From Spongiibacter taiwanensis (GTDB taxonomy: Bacteria > Pseudomonadota > Gammaproteobacteria > Pseudomonadales > Spongiibacteraceae), in the NCBI RefSeq assembly GCF_023702635.1, contig NZ_CP098455.1:2232001-2296000 (forward strand): a stretch of DNA of 64,000 nucleotides, written 5' to 3'. The notes below the pieces were generated by a model. That model was given only the letters and a program-made list of their open reading frames with translations. It was not told where the DNA came from and ran no database searches. Shown piece after piece: positions 61,450-64,000 of this stretch. Positions within the stretch are counted from its first letter, which is position 1; every line of letters begins with the position of its first letter. The translations under genes were made by a program, and so were the position numbers.

Positions 61450-62250
61450 ATGGATAACAAAGACCGCAACTTTGATGGCCTCAGTCGCCGTTTTCGGGAC
61501 AATATTTATCGACGTCCGAAGGGCCAATTACGCCTGGATTTATGTTGGCGCGAGTTGAATACGCAGCTGCCACACCTGGAAGGGGCGTCGTTGCAGGTGT
61601 GGGATGCCGGGGGTGGGCTCGGGCAAATGAGCGCGCGTCTTGCTGGTTTGGGGCATAACGTGTTGTACAGCGATATCTCGCAGGAAATGCTAGCGGCATT
61701 TGTTGAAGAGCAGTCGGCGGGGGAGTTGCGAAATATTGAAGCGCGTCAGGGAGCCATCCAGGAAATGGCGAGCTTGCCGGAGATGGCGGGTCGCTTTGAT
61801 CTGATTGTTTGCCATGCGGTACTGGAGTGGGTGGAGGATCAGCCTGGGCTAGTGCAGGCGCTGGCCAGGTGCTTGCAACCGGAAGGCTACCTTTCGCTGA
61901 TGTTCTACAACCTCAATACCTTGGTGTTGAGCAATATCACCAAAGGCAATCTTTATAAGTTGCGCGATGAGGATTTTGCCGGGCATCCCGGCGGCTTAAC
62001 CCCGAGCCATCCTTGTCGGCCCCATCAGGTGGAGACGTGGTTAGCGGCGGGCGATCTAGAGGTGGTCGCCCGGCGAGGGATTCGTCTGGTGTACGATTTA
62101 ATGCCTCGGGCGATTCGAGATGCCCGTAGCCTAGAAGATGTGGCGGCATTGGAGTGGCAGTACGGCGATCAGGAGCCTTTCTGGGCTTTGGGGCGGTACG
62201 TGCATTTGCTTTGCCGACCCTCGGTCAAGCGGGGCCGCCCAGCGCGTTAG
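61450..62250 (+). CDS. cmoM: tRNA 5-carboxymethoxyuridine methyltransferase CmoM-like
   Basis: A 266-residue SAM methyltransferase from ATG 61450 (MDNKDRNFDGLSRRFRDNIYRRPKGQLRLDLCW). The start and NFDGLSRRFRDNIY agree with E. coli CmoM (SmtA), which methylates cmo5U34 of tRNA. The SAM-binding strand QVWDAGGGLGQMSARLAGLGHNV (~41-63) has the DxGGGxG motif; YSDISQEML, VCHAVLEWVEDQP and LSLMFYNLN follow. Confidence 0.92.
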   Translation: MDNKDRNFDGLSRRFRDNIYRRPKGQLRLDLCWRELNTQLPHLEGASLQVWDAGGGLGQMSARLAGLGHNVLYSDISQEMLAAFVEEQSAGELRNIEARQGAIQEMASLPEMAGRFDLIVCHAVLEWVEDQPGLVQALARCLQPEGYLSLMFYNLNTLVLSNITKGNLYKLRDEDFAGHPGGLTPSHPCRPHQVETWLAAGDLEVVARRGIRLVYDLMPRAIRDARSLEDVAALEWQYGDQEPFWALGRYVHLLCRPSVKRGRPAR

Positions 62251-62277
62251 GGCGCTGGGCGGCAGTGTGGGGCGGGC

Positions 62278-62403
62278 TTATACCAGGCTGATCAGGCAGG
62301 CAACCAGGGCAGCGGTAACACCCAGTAACAGGCTGTATTTTGCGGCCAACTCCGCAAATGCGTCGGTATTTTCCACGTATTGTTGCAGTTTCTCTTGTGA
62401 CAT
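62278..62403 (-). CDS. 41-residue single-pass membrane protein
   Basis: A small open frame from ATG 62403 with GGAGGTGCAAG immediately upstream, an excellent ribosome binding site. The first ~22 residues are polar (MSQEKLQQYVENTDAFAELAAK), then a hydrophobic segment YSLLLGVTAALVACLISLV ends the protein. A TTTACG-N16-TATACT promoter lies ahead of it (62467-62440). I do not recognise the family. A small membrane regulatory or toxin-like peptide is possible. Confidence 0.7.
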   Translation of the reverse strand: MSQEKLQQYVENTDAFAELAAKYSLLLGVTAALVACLISLV

Positions 62404-62439
62404 CTTGCACCTCCATGGGTGTCTGCTGAGCTTGTGTTC

Positions 62440-62467
62440 AGTATATCGATGCAATGTGTTACGTAAA
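62440..62467 (-). promoter_or_regulatory. sigma70 promoter of the 41-residue gene
   Basis: TTTACG (62467-62462) and TATACT (62445-62440) are separated by 16 bp, placing the start near 62433, about 30 nt upstream of the ATG at 62403. Confidence 0.5.
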
Positions 62468-62566
62468 GTTACATTTGAGAAAGGTTTGGCTGCGTTGTTC
62501 TGGCGGTTAAATCCGTGCGATTTGAAATAATGCTTAAAAAACAACAAGATATTTTTTTTGATGTGC

Positions 62567-62609
62567 AATAAAAAGCCTCTCTAGCGCAACGCTGGAGAGG
62601 CTTTTTATT
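62567..62609. terminator. bidirectional terminator downstream of glpD
   Basis: AATAAAAAGCCTCTC (62567-62581) pairs with GAGAGGCTTTTTATT (62595-62609), with an inner AGCG-CAAC-GCT hairpin. T-tracts lie on both strands. It ends the glpD transcript and insulates it from the small gene to the left. Confidence 0.9.
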
Positions 62610-62651
62610 AACTTATGGTAACAATTTGGCTGGCGGTGTTACCTGGGGTGC

Positions 62652-63845
62652 TTACTCGCTGCCCTGGGGTAGCGGGCTGAGGGGGAGGCGCCGGGTGTCG
62701 GCGACCACCGTGCGCTTGCCGAGGCTCTCGGTAATGTAGTCCATCACCCGTTCGGCGGTGTGGCGGTAGCTGGTCAGCTTGCCGCCGTAGACTGCAATCA
62801 ATGAGGCCTTTTTCGGGTCGTCACAGAGAAAGAACGTGTCCCGATCCCGCTTGTTCGCCAATTCTGACGATTTTGGTAGTACCCGCAAGCCGGCCCAGGC
62901 CTCTAGTACCGTTGCATCGTCGTTTTTGAAGAAGTGGCCAAAGGTGGCCTGCAGGTAGCTAATTTCTTCTGTGCTGGGGGTGACGTTGTCGGCGCCTTCC
63001 TCATGGATGACTTCGGTGGTGCCGATCAGCGCCTTGTCGCCCCAGGGCATGGCAAACACGGCGCGGCCGTCTCGGGGCGATTCCATGTAGTACACACCCT
63101 GGCTGAGGGTTTTGTTGACCAGAATGTGGCTGCCGCGCACCAGATCGATTGAACGTGGGGCGGTATCAGTTTCGATCCGATGGCCGATGTCGTTGACCCA
63201 CGGGCCGCCGGCATTGACCAGACACTTGCAGTCGCAGTGAATGTGACCGTCGAGGGTGCGGATGGTGAGGCGGTAGCCGTTGGCGGTTTTGCGGGCTTCC
63301 ATCAGCTCGGCACTGGCCAGGGTAGTGACCCCCATCTCCTGGGCGGAGCGAATCACCGCTTCCGTCAGGAGTTTGTCATTGGTTTGCCCATCCCAGTACT
63401 GAAAGACCGCTTGCAGGTCGTTGGTGCTGATACCATCGAGCTGGTCCCATTCGGATTTTGGCACGCTGCGAAAGCGGGCCAGTTGGCCGCCGCCGCTGAG
63501 CAGATAGTAGAGCGTCAAACCGGCGCGAATCTGCCAGGGGCGACGGCTGGTATCTTTATAGATTGGGATAAAAAATTTGACTGGCTTGACCAGGTCGGGC
63601 GCGTTTTTGAGCAGGCGCGCGCGCTCTTGCAGGCTGTGATACACCAGCGGTATCTGCCCGGTTTCCAGATAGCGAAGGCCACCGTGGATAAGCTTGCTGG
63701 AGCGCTGGGAGGTGCCTGCGGCCCAGTGGTGGCGCTCAAAAATAGTGACTTTGTAGCCAGCGGCGGCAGCGGCCTGGGCAATGCCTGCCCCCTGAACACC
63801 ACCGCCAATGACGGCGACTTCGGTTTCAATATGCTGCTCAGACAA
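62652..63845 (-). CDS. glpD: glycerol-3-phosphate dehydrogenase/oxidase (short GlpD-like)
   Basis: A 397-residue FAD enzyme from TTG 63845, with AGGAG 7 nt upstream; TTG 63872 gives nine more residues. It has VIGGGVQGAGIAQAAAAAGYKVTIFERHHWAAGTSQRSSKLIHGGLRYLE at the N-terminus (FAD GxGxxG, residues ~13-18), then AMPWGDKALIGTTE and YGGKLTSYRHTAERVMD near the end. It oxidises glycerol-3-phosphate to DHAP with electrons to quinone. It is ~100 residues shorter than E. coli GlpD (501), lacking the C-terminal helical domain. Confidence 0.9.
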   Translation of the reverse strand: MSEQHIETEVAVIGGGVQGAGIAQAAAAAGYKVTIFERHHWAAGTSQRSSKLIHGGLRYLETGQIPLVYHSLQERARLLKNAPDLVKPVKFFIPIYKDTSRRPWQIRAGLTLYYLLSGGGQLARFRSVPKSEWDQLDGISTNDLQAVFQYWDGQTNDKLLTEAVIRSAQEMGVTTLASAELMEARKTANGYRLTIRTLDGHIHCDCKCLVNAGGPWVNDIGHRIETDTAPRSIDLVRGSHILVNKTLSQGVYYMESPRDGRAVFAMPWGDKALIGTTEVIHEEGADNVTPSTEEISYLQATFGHFFKNDDATVLEAWAGLRVLPKSSELANKRDRDTFFLCDDPKKASLIAVYGGKLTSYRHTAERVMDYITESLGKRTVVADTRRLPLSPLPQGSE

Positions 63846-64000
63846 GGTTGAACTCCTGTAGTAGTTCTCCAATCAGATAGGTTTCTACGGCGGCAGCGCC
63901 CCTTTGGAACCAGTGTTCGGCCTGTAAGCGGCTGCCAATTTCGTAGACAACGATGGGCCAGGGAAGGCTCCGCAGGTCGGCGTCGAGGGGGATGCAATTG
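63838..64000 (-). CDS. C-terminal part of an unidentified protein upstream of glpD
   Basis: A reading frame entering from the right edge ends at TGA 63840-63838 and overlaps the glpD start by 8 bp (CTTGTCTGAG). The visible ~53 residues include DADLRSLPWPIVVYEIGSRL and end GELLQEFNLV. I do not recognise the family. The overlap shows it is co-translated with glpD; a glycerol-related gene (kinase, regulator) is possible but not supported. Confidence 0.6.
   Translation of the reverse strand, partial: NCIPLDADLRSLPWPIVVYEIGSRLQAEHWFQRGAAAVETYLIGELLQEFNLV

Overview
The window is an ordinary chromosomal segment of a GC-rich, respiratory, probably marine Gammaproteobacterium. Evidence for this is the E. 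coli-type FadE, WaaA, the yqiB-cpdA-yqiA-parE block, the trxA-rho-ubiD block as in Pseudomonas, a YbiT-type ABC-F protein and OxyR/AhpCF. Gene content and style fit the Cellvibrionales/Spongiibacteraceae, but that placement is a guess from gene content. I see no phage, IS element, CRISPR array, rRNA or tRNA. Most of the 56 coding regions belong to recognisable families.

Layout. (1) 1-4.2 kb: two divergent operons, CFA-synthase-like/DUF1365/FAD oxidoreductase to the left and MelB-type MFS/chalcone-isomerase-like to the right. The spacer looks like a pair of sigmaE-ChrR type (singlet-oxygen) promoters. (2) 4.4-9.3 kb: fadE, an intergenic transcription unit that looks like a structured small RNA, a DUF2256 protein and ilvD. 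(3) 9.4-16.4 kb: an MscS channel, two tandem paralogous secreted S9 peptidases, a Zn-ribbon NUDIX hydrolase, an SDR and a DUF5062 protein. (4) 16.5-21.8 kb: a P-loop kinase, hemW, ubiD, rho and trxA on the minus strand. The hemW-ubiD-rho junctions are peppered with short arrays of a 7-bp unit, GTCNGAC. (5) 21.9-29.7 kb: ppx/gppA, waaA, tolC, and the yqiB-cpdA-yqiA-parE operon without nudF. (6) 29.8-33 kb: nitronate monooxygenase, YbfB-type MFS and a divergent LysR regulator. (7) 33.4-42.3 kb: a small outer-membrane protein, yebC, an aldehyde dehydrogenase, a roughly 370-bp tandem array of about 52 copies of GTCTAGC abutting ybiT, oxyR, ahpC and ahpF. (8) 42.3-44.9 kb: a RimK operon (retropepsin-like protease, S6 glutamate ligase, AstE/aspartoacylase-like deacylase). 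(9) 45-49.6 kb: SIMPL protein, DUF4126 membrane protein, OmpA protein, and an FhaC-like Omp85 protein that lacks a signal peptide and the RGF/Y motif. (10) 49.6-53.2 kb: MarR/Bcr-type MFS and finR/fpr, each divergent pair with a clear palindrome between the genes. (11) 53.4-64 kb: lipase-like hydrolase, MAPEG/CehA-type PHP hydrolase pair, YiaD-like lipoprotein, LEA lipoprotein, orphan ParA, riboflavin synthase, YdcH, cmoM, a 41-residue membrane protein and a short GlpD.

The most notable non-coding signal is at 61245-61406. A near-perfect GacA/UvrY box (TGTGAG-N6-CTCACA) lies about 64 bp upstream of an approximately 88-nt transcript. That transcript folds into three consecutive hairpins, two with GGA in the loop and one with GGG or UGGGA, followed by a strong terminator. 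This is the architecture of the CsrA/RsmA-sequestering RNAs (RsmX/Y/Z, CsrB). The two families of 7-bp repeats are the second notable signal. They sit against stop or start codons of core genes, and one has become part of the hemW reading frame.
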